30,847 bases of DNA from JAWPMV01 sp038527215 (GTDB taxonomy: Bacteria; Bacteroidota; Bacteroidia; J057), in contig JBCBGC010000100.1 of the NCBI GenBank assembly GCA_038527215.1, forward strand, positions 1 to 30,847, in the 5' to 3' direction. The notes under the pieces are model-generated. The model was not told the origin of the DNA, ran no database searches, and saw only the letters and a program-made list of their open reading frames with translations. Made by a program: the position numbers and the translations under genes. This document shows, piece after piece, positions 14,211 through 25,400 of the stretch (position 1 is the first letter of the stretch; each line of letters starts with the position of its first letter).

Positions 14211-16394
14211 ATGAGAAGACTTAGCATAGGTCTGGCTTTTTGGTTCGGCTTCATGAGCCTTTCTTTTGCCCAGATCAACCTTAGAGACGACAAAGTAACG
14301 GTAGAAGAGGTCTGGATGACCCCCATGTTCTATCCGGACTTCCCCAACGAGTTTCGTTGGATGTTGGACGATCAATATTATTCCGTTCTGGAGAAAGGGG
14401 AAATCGCCCGTTACAGTATCGCGGATGAGAAAAAGGATGGAACGGTCCTGGACTTGAAAGCGCGCCTGGGCAAAGCGGCTGAGGGAGTGGAATCTTACAC
14501 CTTCGGTCCGGGAGAGAAAACGGTTTTACTTACCGCTGAAGGAGAAAGCATTTATCGTCGCTCTTCCCGGGAAAAAACCTGGGCGGTAGACCTTAACTCA
14601 GATGCCGTATGGGCCTTGCATGAAGGCAAGAAAATAGGCAATGCTACCTATTCGCCAGATGGGAAAAAGGTCGCCTATACCTATGAAAATGACCTATTCT
14701 ATTTCGATACAGAAAAAAACCAAACCGTCCGCATTACCAAAGATGGGAAAAATAATGCCATCATCAACGGTTCTACAGACTGGGTATATGAGGAAGAATT
14801 TGCCTTTGTAAAGGCTTTCTGGTGGTCTCCCGACAGTCGTCATATCGGTTACATTCGCTTTGATGAAAGCAAGGTACCCGAGTTCACCATGTCTATGTAT
14901 GGACAGCTTTATCCTGACCTTTACACCTTCAAGTACCCTAAGGCCGGAGAGGTAAATGCTGAAGTGAGTGTGCGGATTTACAATTTGTCTAATCAGACCA
15001 CCAAAATGGCTGACCTGGGTGCGGAAAAAGATATTTACGTCGCTCGCATGACCTGGGCTTCTGACAGTATGCTGGCGGCCATGCGCCTGAATCGTCTCCA
15101 GAATGAGCTGACGGTCCTGATGATTGATGCAGCATCCGGCAAGACGACTACCTGGTTGACGGAAAAAAGTGATACCTACATCAATGAAGTAAGCGATGAT
15201 AAATGGCATTTCCTGAAAGAAGGGAAAGGCATGCTCTGGATGAGTGAGGTAGATGGATATAACCACTTGTATCACTATGATATGGAGGGGAATCAGGTCC
15301 GTCAGATTACCGAAGGGGATTGGGCGGTGAGCGGCCTGGCTTCCATTGACGAGGAAAATGAAATGATCTACTATATGTCTACCGAGGTTTCTCCCCTCGA
15401 AAGACATCTGTACGCTATCAACTTTAAGGGCAAGAAGAAAAAACGCCTGACCGAAGAAGCAGGCTTCCACGATATCAGCTTTAGCTCAGCTAACAGTTAC
15501 TATGAAGATACCTATAGCACCGAAGCTACGCCTCCGGTATCTGTCCTTAAATCCGTCAAAAAAGGAGAAGTCGTCAAAACCCTGGTCGACAATGCTCGAC
15601 TGAACAAAGGCCTGGAACGGCTCAATATTGCCGCTCCTGAATTCTTTACCTTTACGTCTACAGATGATGTCTCCCTCAATGGGTGGATGATCAAACCAGC
15701 TGATTTCGACAACAGCAAGCAGTATCCGGTATTGATGTTCGTCTATGGCGGACCCGGCTCTCAAGAAGTAAAACGGCAATGGGATGGTTTTAACTATGGC
15801 TGGCACCAGTCCCTGGCGCAGCAGGGCTATATCGTGGCCTGTGTAGACAACCGGGGCACCGGTGGTCGCGGTCGTGATTTTCGGGCGATAACCTATGGCG
15901 ATTTAGGAAAATATGAGACCATTGATCAAATCGAAGCAGCCAAGTATTTGGGCGGTCTGGATTATGTAGATAAAAGCCGGATCGGCATCTGGGGTTGGAG
16001 TTACGGAGGCTATATGACCGCCCTCTGCCTGACCAAGGGGGACGGCTTGTTCAAAGCAGGCATTTCCGTTGCACCGGTCACCAACTGGAGGTTTTATGAT
16101 ACCATTTATACCGAACGCTACCTCAAGACCCCGCAATTGAATCCTGAAGGCTATGACAAAAATTCTCCCATTAATTTTGTCAACAAATTAAAAGGTTCTC
16201 TGCTGCTGGTGCACGGTACCGGAGATGACAATGTGCATTACCAAAACTCCCTGGAGATGGTCAACGCCCTGGTCAATGCCAATAAGCAGTTCGACATGGC
16301 TTTTTACCCGAATAAAAACCACGGTATATACGGCGGATACACGCGTTACCATCTTTTCAAAAAAATGACAGATTTCGTTCTGGAAAATCTGTAA
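14211..16394 (+). CDS. S9 family prolyl peptidase, dipeptidyl-peptidase IV-like
   Basis: It is a serine peptidase expected to release X-Pro dipeptides in the periplasm. The signal peptide is residues 1-20 (MRRLSIGLAFWFGFMSLSFA). The N-terminal eight-bladed propeller carries the glutamate pair that anchors the substrate amino terminus (DWVYEEEFAF, E194-E196). The C-terminal alpha/beta-hydrolase domain has the nucleophile S597 in GWSYGGY, D672 in GTGDDNVHY and H704 in NKNHGIYGG. The 32-residue Asp-to-His distance equals that of human DPP IV. The total of 727 aa is normal. I choose the ATG at 14211 because it puts the signal peptide at the N-terminus; the ATG at 14148 would add 21 residues before it. 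It ends at a strong terminator. Confidence 0.96.
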   Translation: MRRLSIGLAFWFGFMSLSFAQINLRDDKVTVEEVWMTPMFYPDFPNEFRWMLDDQYYSVLEKGEIARYSIADEKKDGTVLDLKARLGKAAEGVESYTFGPGEKTVLLTAEGESIYRRSSREKTWAVDLNSDAVWALHEGKKIGNATYSPDGKKVAYTYENDLFYFDTEKNQTVRITKDGKNNAIINGSTDWVYEEEFAFVKAFWWSPDSRHIGYIRFDESKVPEFTMSMYGQLYPDLYTFKYPKAGEVNAEVSVRIYNLSNQTTKMADLGAEKDIYVARMTWASDSMLAAMRLNRLQNELTVLMIDAASGKTTTWLTEKSDTYINEVSDDKWHFLKEGKGMLWMSEVDGYNHLYHYDMEGNQVRQITEGDWAVSGLASIDEENEMIYYMSTEVSPLERHLYAINFKGKKKKRLTEEAGFHDISFSSANSYYEDTYSTEATPPVSVLKSVKKGEVVKTLVDNARLNKGLERLNIAAPEFFTFTSTDDVSLNGWMIKPADFDNSKQYPVLMFVYGGPGSQEVKRQWDGFNYGWHQSLAQQGYIVACVDNRGTGGRGRDFRAITYGDLGKYETIDQIEAAKYLGGLDYVDKSRIGIWGWSYGGYMTALCLTKGDGLFKAGISVAPVTNWRFYDTIYTERYLKTPQLNPEGYDKNSPINFVNKLKGSLLLVHGTGDDNVHYQNSLEMVNALVNANKQFDMAFYPNKNHGIYGGYTRYHLFKKMTDFVLENL

Positions 16395-16435
16395 GAGGTT
16401 TCTTCGTCCTTAGAGGCGATAGGTAAGATTTCCTT

Positions 16436-16472
16436 ACGGCGGTCCGTTCATCGAACGGACCGCCGTTTTTTT
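16436..16472 (+). terminator. Rho-independent terminator of the S9 peptidase gene
   Basis: A perfect 14-bp stem (16436-16449 with 16453-16466) closes a three-base ATC loop and is followed by seven T. It lies 41 bases after the peptidase stop codon. Confidence 0.96.
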
Positions 16473-16739
16473 GCCTACAGGAAAAGAGAGAAAGTTTCCT
16501 TGGGAAAAATATTCCAACGTAAATGAAATATTCTCACCCCTTTCGTCCTACTGGTGCCAGGCTGTAAAAAGGCTTGCTCATCATAGCCTGGCCTGAATTG
16601 CGTCAAGCTTACCCTTGTCCGCCCTAACCCATAACGCATTGAATGGAACCCGACCCGGGGAAGTATTTCCGGGTCCCAGATTCTGCCTATAGCAGGCAGC
16701 CCGCTTTTATTTTTTCAATCAATGTAACCCTACGTATTT
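16473..16739 (+). other. Non-coding structured leader upstream of the 763-aa gene
   Basis: No gene is seen between the peptidase terminator and the next ATG. Three inverted repeats lie in a row. CCAGGCT/AGCCTGG (16557-16563 with 16585-16591) has a 21-base loop. GACCCGG/CCGGGTC (16652-16658 with 16669-16675) extends inward by G-U and A-U pairs. CTGCC/GGCAG (16683-16687 with 16695-16699) is followed by a T-rich run (16704-16716), which makes it look like a weak terminator or attenuator. No exact TAnnTTTG promoter box was found. It might be a 5' untranslated region with regulatory folding; it matches no riboswitch class I recognise. Confidence 0.4.
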
Positions 16740-19031
16740 ATGGCTATTACCATGCAAGGGAGCTGGTTGGTACGTTCTAAAGCTAAGAACGCCGCCTTTG
16801 CTCAAAGATTCGTGATTACCGGAGCTAGCCGCGGCAACGGTATCTACACCGGACAAAACAGCGGCCCTTTTATCTGGGTCGAAGGGGACAACTGGCAACT
16901 GGAGATCCAGCATCGTCCCGGACGGAGTGGGCCCTACGTGCCTTCCGCCGAGCGCCTTACCCCTCCTACCTCATCAGGCTCCACCTATCGTTTTGATATT
17001 CAATCCAATGACAGTGGAGGAGATACGGATTTTAATGATCTGATCGTAGAATGTCTGATGCCCGTATCTGCCAATGATTACCTGGTATATGGCAAGGTCA
17101 GTGTATATGATCCGCCCTGTATTTTCAATCCCTGCTTCCCTGGCTTTATCGTCATCGATTCCTTTGAGGCTTTGCAGGAGGCCGTGCGCTTCCCGGAATT
17201 AAAAGACAATATTGATCGGCTGTACCCCGGCTTGATCAAGCGTTTCAACCCCCAACCCGATCCACCTGTCGATTTTAAGCCATTAATGATTCCCTATCAA
17301 CAAGGAGGGAATTTGCCGGAACCCGAGATTTTGTCGGTGCGAACCTCTCCTCAGGTATTTAAAATCGCTGCGAAATCAGGGCATAAATCCCAGGCTGCGA
17401 TTGAGATCCCTTATACCGGTTTGGAAACCTTGTCTACCCAAAGCCTTTCCCAGGCTACTCAGGCGCTGCTACCTGCCGAGGAGCGTTTACGTCTGAGCCG
17501 CTGGGTAGATCGCTTTAAGCTTTTTTGTGATTCTTCGCCTCTCCGCTTCACTACCTTACGGTTTCAGGAGTACGACCGTACCGCGGCGGAGAAATCCGGT
17601 GCACCTTATTCTGGAACAGGCCCTCGCGAAAATCTGGGGCTCTTTACCACGGATATGGAAGGGAATTATATTTTCCGCTTTCGCCGTGATCTTTCGGATG
17701 TGCTGGGTGAGTGGTTTGCCGACACGGCTCCTGGAGAAAGCATTAGCCAGAGCATCCGCCCTGATCTGATTGCTCAGCTATTAGGGGGAGAAGGAGGTAC
17801 CACGGTGATCTGTGAGACGGGCATGTATGCCAATATTCCCCAACTACGCCGCCTGAATATCTGCTTTTCTGCCGATAAAGTAGAGGAGTTGCCCCCGGCA
17901 TGTGATCAGCATGGGAACATCATCCAGACCCTGGGCAATATCTACCTGGGTCCTCTCAATCCAGCTACGGGCCGCCGGGATGGATTTAGCAATCACCTCA
18001 GCAATGAAGGGATCGTAACGGCGCGTGATTCGGCTCCCACCCCCAATGTGAGTTGTGCTGCCTGGAAAGGCACGCTGACCGTCTATGGGTGCATGAACAA
18101 CCCAGCCATTCAATTCTATGCTGTCCGCTATGTCAACCTCACAGCCCTTGCTGCTCAGGCTGCTCCTAACAGCGTTTGGCGAGAAATCCCGGAGTCTTTG
18201 ACCCAAAGACGATACGATTCTCTTTATCCGGGTATTACCCATACCGAAAATGTAGAAGTAGAAATGCCTTTGGCCTTAGGAGGGGGACCCAAAGTAAGTG
18301 CGAAGGCCTTCCGTAATATAGAAGTAGATTCCACGAAGCCCTGGCTGGCGAAATCCCGCATTACCAAGGCGGTTCTTTTCTCCGGAAATTACCAGAATGG
18401 TCCTGTGAGCTTTCGGTTTGAAGGATTCGATCAAGATGGAAACGCGGTGCCCGGGGCAGATGAAATTGTAACCCTGTATATCGACAATGCTCCGGTTAGC
18501 AGAGACATCCTGGATACGGTTACCATGGGCACCACTCCTCTGGGCAATTGTGCCTTATTTACGCTACCGGAAGGAGAACCTGGAAAAGGAATCAAGGTGA
18601 AATTTAAGGTAGACCAGCCGAGTGGCTTTATGAATCACTATGCCCTGTCCATGACCAAAGGAGCTACCGGCGCTTTTTCCGTTCAGCCTAATGTAGTGAA
18701 CGCTGAATTTCCAGGGGCAGGACCGGCCATGAATGCCGTCGCCAATCGAGGGCGCAGGTTTGTATATGGCGGTAATCCCCACGCCTGTGATTTAAGGTTT
18801 CGCGGTACGCCTAATGAGACCTTGCTGGATGCCCTGGGATACTATGAGACTGAGCTTACGCCCAGCAGTGGTCGCTGGCTGGAACCAAATCAGACCTTTT
18901 GTGCGTTTAGCATAGATCTGAACGGGCGCAGTCGCCACACCAATGGTACTACCGGCTACCCTAAATTCTCCGCCACCCGGGTCCTGATCGGCATCCAGAA
19001 AGCCGATACCAGTTCAGGAACTACCCCTTAG
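16740..19031 (+). CDS. Protein of unknown function with a DFND (calcium-type) N-terminal motif
   Basis: I do not recognise this 763-residue protein. It has no signal peptide, no T9SS C-terminal domain and no membrane helix. Residues 1-107 look like a beta-sandwich that ends in SGGDTDFNDLIVE (D97-F-N-D100), a motif seen at calcium sites of secreted beta-sandwich domains such as DUF4114/LruC-like ones. Residues 115-180 hold a Cys/Pro-rich stretch (PPCIFNPCFPGF) and RFNPQPDPP (from 168). The middle has a GNYIFRFRRDLSDVLGEWF segment that resembles a carboxypeptidase-regulatory or Cna-B-like strand pattern. The rest is beta-rich with scattered cysteines. It is a single-gene unit: terminators flank it on both sides, and a structured leader precedes the ATG at 16740. 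Its GC content and codon use look like those of its neighbours. Function unknown. Confidence 0.8.
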   Translation: MAITMQGSWLVRSKAKNAAFAQRFVITGASRGNGIYTGQNSGPFIWVEGDNWQLEIQHRPGRSGPYVPSAERLTPPTSSGSTYRFDIQSNDSGGDTDFNDLIVECLMPVSANDYLVYGKVSVYDPPCIFNPCFPGFIVIDSFEALQEAVRFPELKDNIDRLYPGLIKRFNPQPDPPVDFKPLMIPYQQGGNLPEPEILSVRTSPQVFKIAAKSGHKSQAAIEIPYTGLETLSTQSLSQATQALLPAEERLRLSRWVDRFKLFCDSSPLRFTTLRFQEYDRTAAEKSGAPYSGTGPRENLGLFTTDMEGNYIFRFRRDLSDVLGEWFADTAPGESISQSIRPDLIAQLLGGEGGTTVICETGMYANIPQLRRLNICFSADKVEELPPACDQHGNIIQTLGNIYLGPLNPATGRRDGFSNHLSNEGIVTARDSAPTPNVSCAAWKGTLTVYGCMNNPAIQFYAVRYVNLTALAAQAAPNSVWREIPESLTQRRYDSLYPGITHTENVEVEMPLALGGGPKVSAKAFRNIEVDSTKPWLAKSRITKAVLFSGNYQNGPVSFRFEGFDQDGNAVPGADEIVTLYIDNAPVSRDILDTVTMGTTPLGNCALFTLPEGEPGKGIKVKFKVDQPSGFMNHYALSMTKGATGAFSVQPNVVNAEFPGAGPAMNAVANRGRRFVYGGNPHACDLRFRGTPNETLLDALGYYETELTPSSGRWLEPNQTFCAFSIDLNGRSRHTNGTTGYPKFSATRVLIGIQKADTSSGTTP

Positions 19032-19052
19032 ATAAATAGGTTTTTATCTTCC

Positions 19053-19083
19053 AGCCCGGCACCTATGGTGTCGGGCTTTTTTT
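19053..19083 (+). terminator. Rho-independent terminator of the 763-aa gene
   Basis: An 11-bp stem with one G-U pair (19053-19063 with 19067-19077) closes a TAT loop and is followed by a run of seven T. It starts 21 bases after the stop codon. Confidence 0.93.
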
Positions 19084-19474
19084 ACTGACCCATCCTGGAA
19101 AAAGGGGCTAAAGTTGAAATATTACAGATTCGGAAGGGTGAAAACGGGCGCCAAGTTGTAGGAGAATAGAACTTTTCATCCATTCAGGATCATTGGGCCA
19201 AAATGGAAAAAATGCCCTTAGATATAGTGGGCTTATTCTTTTTCCCTTCTAAGGCAATTTGGTACCTTTAGCGCTCGTGTGACTGGATGGAAAGAAACTT
19301 TAGGGTCTGATTAGATCATAAATGTAGTCCTAAAGTTCGTTCTTTTTTCAGTCATCGCATCCACCACCTCGGGGTAGGGTAGGTTCCATATACATCCAAG
19401 GAGCGCGGATGCCTTGTTTACAGCACAAGCCTTTCTGATACGCATTCCCCTGTGTACTTCTGCTAAAACACGCT
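19084..19474 (+). other. 391-base non-coding region upstream of the giant SprB-repeat gene
   Basis: I see no gene here. A near-consensus -7 box, TACCTTTA (19263-19270, one mismatch to TAnnTTTG), would give a leader of about 200 bases. Within that stretch, GCATCC near 19368 and GGATGC near 19407 form a widely spaced inverted repeat, and CTTGT/ACAAG near 19413-19430 can form a small hairpin. Both are weak. There is no clear ribosome-binding site before the ATG at 19475. Confidence 0.35.
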
Positions 19475-22400
19475 ATGCTCATGCACGCTTGGTTGCTCCT
19501 TCGTATCCGTATTTCTGCTTTTTTCCTACTGCTGACCTTGTTTTTTGGTACGGCTCAATATGTAAAAGCTTCTCATTCCATGGGAGCTGACCTTACCTAT
19601 TCTTGCTTAGGGGGGAATCAGTATCAAATTAATCTGACTTTTTATCGAGACTGTAGTGGGGTTACGCCCTTACCAAGTTTTCCGGTGGATATCGTTTCGG
19701 CCAGTTGCGGGCAAGCTGCCCAGGTGGTGCTGAATCAGGTGGCTACCATTGATATATCGCCCCTTTGTCCCGCCCAACAAGCCAATAGTTCCTGTAATGG
19801 TGGACCCTTGCCAGGGGTAGAGGAGGTGAGATATACCGCCACCTATACTTTTCCGGAAAACTGTTCGGACTGGGTGATCAGTTGGAGTGAATGCTGTAGA
19901 AACTCAGCCATTACCAATGCCAATGTCATCTCCATTGCCAATGGGACCGAGACCTATATTGAAGCCACCCTGGATAACCTATCGGTGAACTGCAACAGCT
20001 CTCCGACCTTCTCCAATTCGCCTGTGCCTTTTATCTGTGCCGGTGAGCCGTACCAGTATAACCATGCCGCCTTCGACGCGGATGGAGATTCGCTGGCCTA
20101 TGAACTGATCAATCCGCAGGAACTGACCCTGGGCGCGCCCACCAATATTCCCTTGCTGGCCCCTTTTACGCCTACCTATCCTATCAGTACCATTCCTGCC
20201 AATAATTTCAACTTTGATCCGCTTACCGGACAGTTTTCCTTTACCCCGGACGTGCCTCAACAATCCATCCTGACCATGCTGGTGAAGCAATACCGGGATG
20301 GCAAATTAATCGGCACGGTGATGCGTGATATCCAGATCGTAGTATTGGCCTGCGCTAATTCTTCCCCGGTGATCGGTGATCCCACCGCCATAACAGGGGG
20401 AACCCTGACCGGCAATACCTTTGCGGTCTGTGCCGGCAATACCTTGACTTTTACGGTTACCAGCTCAGATCCTGATCTGACCGACAACCTGACGGTTACC
20501 GATAATTTAGGCCTGACCATTCCCGGAGCCACGACCAACACCACCGGCACCAATCCTGCGATAACTACCTTTAGTTGGAATACCAGTACCGCAGATGTGG
20601 GCGTACATTCTTTCGTACTCAATGTGGAGGACGATGCCTGTCCTTTGTTGTCTAAACAGGCGGTGGGCTTTGAAATATATGTACAAGCCCCGGTCCAGGC
20701 CTTTTCCAGTGCCTACGGAATCTGTCCGGGTGTGAGCCAAAGTGTTCAATTAGGAGCCTATGTGGAAGGCTCGGCAGGAAACGGAACCTATAGCTGGAGC
20801 CCGGCCACCAATCTTTCTGATCCCAACGTACAAAATCCGGTGGCTACCCTGAGTGGGCCTGCTACCTATTCGGTGCAGTACACCGAAGGCGTGTGCTCCT
20901 CCAATGCCACGGTAGACCTCCAGAATATTGGTGATCTGGTCGCTACGCCATCCGATACGGTATTATGTAATGGCAATTCGGCTCAATTGAACGCCAATTT
21001 TACCCTAAATCTGGCTCCTCCTTTGAATGGGTGTGGACCCGCCACCCAGGCCTGTGGAGGTCCAGCGGCCACCGTGCAGGTGGGTTCTGGCAGTTCGACC
21101 ACGGGCACCGATGCCAATTCAGGAGGGGCAGGTACCCCCTTTCTTGGCAGCTATGAAGACGGTAGAACGCAAATGCTCTTTACCGCTGCGGAACTCAATG
21201 CGGCTGGGGTAACGCCAGGGATCATTTCTGAATTGTCGCTGGATGTCAGCTCGGTCTTTAGCACCGCAGCTTATAACGGCTTTACCATTCGTATGGGCTG
21301 TACGGGGATTGCAGAAATGACGACTTTCCAGGGGGGCTTGACCCAGGTGTTTACCGGAAACTACAGCCCGGTAGTGGGAGCCAATACTTTTGTCCTGCAA
21401 ACCAATTACGAATGGGACGGCACCACCAACCTGATTCTGGAATTTTGTTTTGATAACACTACCAGCTCTGGCTTCGATCATGTAACCTATACCGGAACCA
21501 CCTATAATTCAGTGATTTTTCGGTACCAAAACGGAAGCGTAGGCTGTAACCTGACGGGAGGCTTTTTGACCAATCAGCGGCCCAATGTGCGTTTTACTTC
21601 CTGCCCGATTGCCTTAAATATCAATTATGTTTGGACGCCTGCCGCGGGCTTGAGTGATGCCTCCATTGCCAATCCGGTGGCTCAACCGCTGGTTTCTACC
21701 AACTATGTGGTTTCGGTTGTGACCCCTGGTTGTACCTTTACGGATACCGTAGAAACCACCGTTGATAATCCGCCGGCTTTGGCCCCATTTACGCCCTTGT
21801 CCGTCTGTGAAGGAGATTCTGTAAGTTTGAGTCCGGCCGGTACAGATCTGGCCAATGCCTCCTTCCTATGGACACCCGCTACAGGCTTAAGCAGTACCAC
21901 TGCGGCGGCCCCTCAGGCCTCTCCGGCTGTAACCACAACCTATACGGTTACCGCAACCAACGGATGCGGTTCGGATACGGAAACGGTAACCGTAACGGTG
22001 CTGCCTCGTCCTACGGTAACGCTGGCCGGAACAGATATCACTTGTCCCGGTGATAATAATGGAACCATTACCGCTACCATCACCGGCGGAACCCCAGCCT
22101 ACACCTACAACTGGACCCCTAGTGTGGGGATTACGCCCATTGTTTCAGGCTTAGCCGGTGGCCTCTATCAGCTGATTGTAGGCGATGCCAATAATTGTAC
22201 GGATACGGCTTCGATCACCTTGCAGGAACCTCCAGCCCTGACCTTGGCGGTTACCTCTACTACCAACCTAAGTTGTAACGGGGCAGGGGATGGAGCCCTC
22301 ACCGTTACCGCCAATGGCGGAACGGCTCCTTATTCCTACTCGCTGGATGGGGTGAATTTTCAGCTTGCTCCGACCTTCGTCGGTATGGCGGCCGGGAACT

Positions 22401-25400
22401 ATAACATCACGGTTCAGGATGCCAATGGCTGTTTGCAACAGGCCAGTACGACCTTGACAGAGCCTATTGCTTTGACAGGATTAGTCTTTGGCATTACTTC
22501 CTCTGATTGTTTGAATCCTACCGGAACCTTTACCATTACCGGAGATGGTGGAGCAGGAAATTATAGCTATTCTATTGACGGAGGCCTGAACTTCCAGACC
22601 TCAGGGGTTTTTACCAACCTCGCTGCCGGAAGTTATACCGTCATCATTCAGGATGGCAATGGTTGTCAGGGAACCGTAACCGTCAATGTTCCGGCAATCG
22701 GTGCCCCAACTGCAGCGCTGTCCGGCCTGGTTCCCATTACTTGTCCCGGGGGCAATAATGGCTCTGTACTGGTAACCGCTTCGGGCGGGGTAGCACCCCT
22801 GAGCTATTCTATTGACGGGGTGAACTTTCAACCTACGGGTTCCTTTTCTGGCCTGACGGCCGGCGACTACACCATTACCGTGGAGGACGCAAACGGTTGT
22901 CCCGCTTTTATCGATGTGAGCCTGACCGAACCTCCCGCCATGAGTAGCTTCACGGTGATTTTAAATGATGCCAGTTGTCCAGGAGCCAATGACGGAAACT
23001 TCACGGTGGTAGGCCTGGGAGGTACGCCTGCCTATACCTTTTCTATCGATGGAGTTACCTTTAATCCGACCGGTGCTTTCCCGAATCTGGTGGCCAATAC
23101 GTATAACCTGACCATCCTGGACCAAAATGGCTGTCAGTTTGATACGACTGTTACCGTAGGAGAACCCCCAGCTTTGGGAGGGACCGTGGTAGCCTTGACC
23201 CCCGTGGATTGTAATGGGGCCAGCACGGGTTCCTTTACCCTGGCAGGTACAGGTGGGGTCGGCCCTTATGAATATTCCCTGAACAATGTTACCTATCAAA
23301 ATAGCGGAGCTTTTACCAATATCCCCGCCAGTAATTACACCGTCTTTGTACGGGATAACAATGGCTGTATTGCTCCGGTGCAGGTAAACCTACCTGAACC
23401 TGCGCCTTTAGTGCCTGTCATAGATGCCCAAAGTAATGTGGCTTGTAATGGAGATAGCACCGGGGCCATCACGGTCAGCGGACAAGGAGGAACCCCTGCT
23501 TATGGCTATTCCCTGACCAATGGAAATTTTGTAACTAACGGGACCTTTTCAGGATTGCCTGCGAATAATTACACCGTCTTTATTGAGGATGCCAATGGCT
23601 GTGTGAGCGCTACCCCCATTCCGGTGGTCATTACCCAGCCCGCACCTTTCACGGTTAGTGTGGCCAATCAGATCAACATTGCCTGTAATGGAGACAGTTC
23701 CGGGAGCGTCGATCTGCTAGGCACAGGCGGCACTGCACCTTACAACTTCTCATTGGATGGGGTGAATTTCTCTCCAGCTACCACCATCAGTAATCTTCCC
23801 GCGGGCATTTATGCCGTAACGGCGGTGGATGATAGCGGCTGTGTGGCGACTGCCGGCTTTACCCTAACCGAGCCCGCGCCTATCCAGATCAATCTGGATT
23901 CTCAGACCAATGTCTTTTGTAACGGGACGGCGACCGGGGCTTTATTTGTGTCCGCCAACGGGGGAAGCATTCCTTATGAGTATTCTCTGGATGGGGTGAA
24001 TTTCCAGCCTTCTGGCGCTTTTCTCAACCTACCCGCAGGACCCTTTACCATCACCGTAAGAGATGCTGGGAACTGTACCAATACGCTGAATGCTACGCTC
24101 ACAGAACCACCAGCCATTGCGCTGAATGCTGTCGTCAATGCCAATGTTACCTGCCCCGGAGGCAGTGATGGAGTAGCCACAGCAAACCCTGCCGGAGGCT
24201 CAGGCGGCTATACCTTCGTCTGGAACCCAGGCGGATTGGTCGGTGCTGCGGTGAACAATCTCCCGGCTGGAACCTTTGGGGTCACGGTTACCGATAGCAA
24301 TGGATGTAGCAATACGGATTCGGTTACCGTAACGGAGCCCCCCGCTTTCCAGACTTCAGTTAGTCTGGCCCAAGGCGTGAGCTGTTTTGGCCTGACTGAT
24401 GCGGTAGCCAAGGTAGCGGTGAGTGGCGGAACCCCGGGCTATGCGTATGCCTGGTCAGCCGGGGTGGCTGCCGGAGACTCTACTTCCCAACTGGGAGCCG
24501 GAACCTATTTTGTTACCATTACCGATGCCCTGGGCTGTCAAAGCCTGGACAGCATCAGCATTGTTGAACCTGATTCTATCAATATTCAGATACAAAAGAC
24601 TGATGTAAGCTGCTTTGGCTTGTCTGATGGTAGCTTAACGGCTGTACCTACTGGCGGGGTAGGCGGCTTCACCTTTGTCTGGGATGGCAATCCCGCTCAA
24701 AACCAGGCGACCTTAGGCACCCTGCCGATTGGGATATATCAAGTGGTAGTTACGGATCAAAATGGTTGCCAGAACACCGCTGCTGATACCATCAACCAAC
24801 CCACGGCCATCAACCTGCTGACCAGTGTGCAGAATGAAACCTGTTCGGATAGCAACGGGGTGGCTCGGGTCTTCGCCACGGGTGGAGCAGGCGGCTTTAC
24901 CTACGCATGGAACACCAATCCTGTACAGGTCCTGGATTCAGCGATCAATTTAAAAGCGGGTAGCTATCAGGTAGTGGTTACGGATCAAAATGGCTGTCAG
25001 GATTCAGCTACGGTCAGTTTAATTGATGAAGCTGCGCCCAGCCTGGTAGCAGATACCATCGCAGATGCTACTTGCTTTGGGCTGAATAACGGCTTTGCTA
25101 CCGTTACGGCCAGCGGCGGAACAGGCACTTATGCCTATACCTGGAATACCAACCCGGTACAAAATGGACCAACGGCTTTGAACTTGTTGGCTGGTACCTA
25201 TATCGCCACCGTGGATGATGGGCAGTGTCTTACGAATCTCTCCGTAGTGGTAGGACAGCCCGGCGAAATGTTTGCCCTGATCGACACTTTCCAGGTGCCA
25301 CGCTGTGCAGGGGATGCCAATGGTTCTATCACTGCTACGGTGCTCGGAGGAACAGGTCCTTATACTTATCGTTGGAATACCACTCCCGTCCAAAATGGAC

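Noticed and set aside
14694..15470. 258-codon open frame on the - strand inside the S9 peptidase gene
   Set aside because: The + strand frame has all DPP IV motifs; the antisense frame shows no domain.
16740..19031. Assignment of the 763-residue protein to a contractile injection system or phage tail
   Set aside because: No sheath, tube, baseplate or spike gene is nearby and no motif supports it; I leave the function open.
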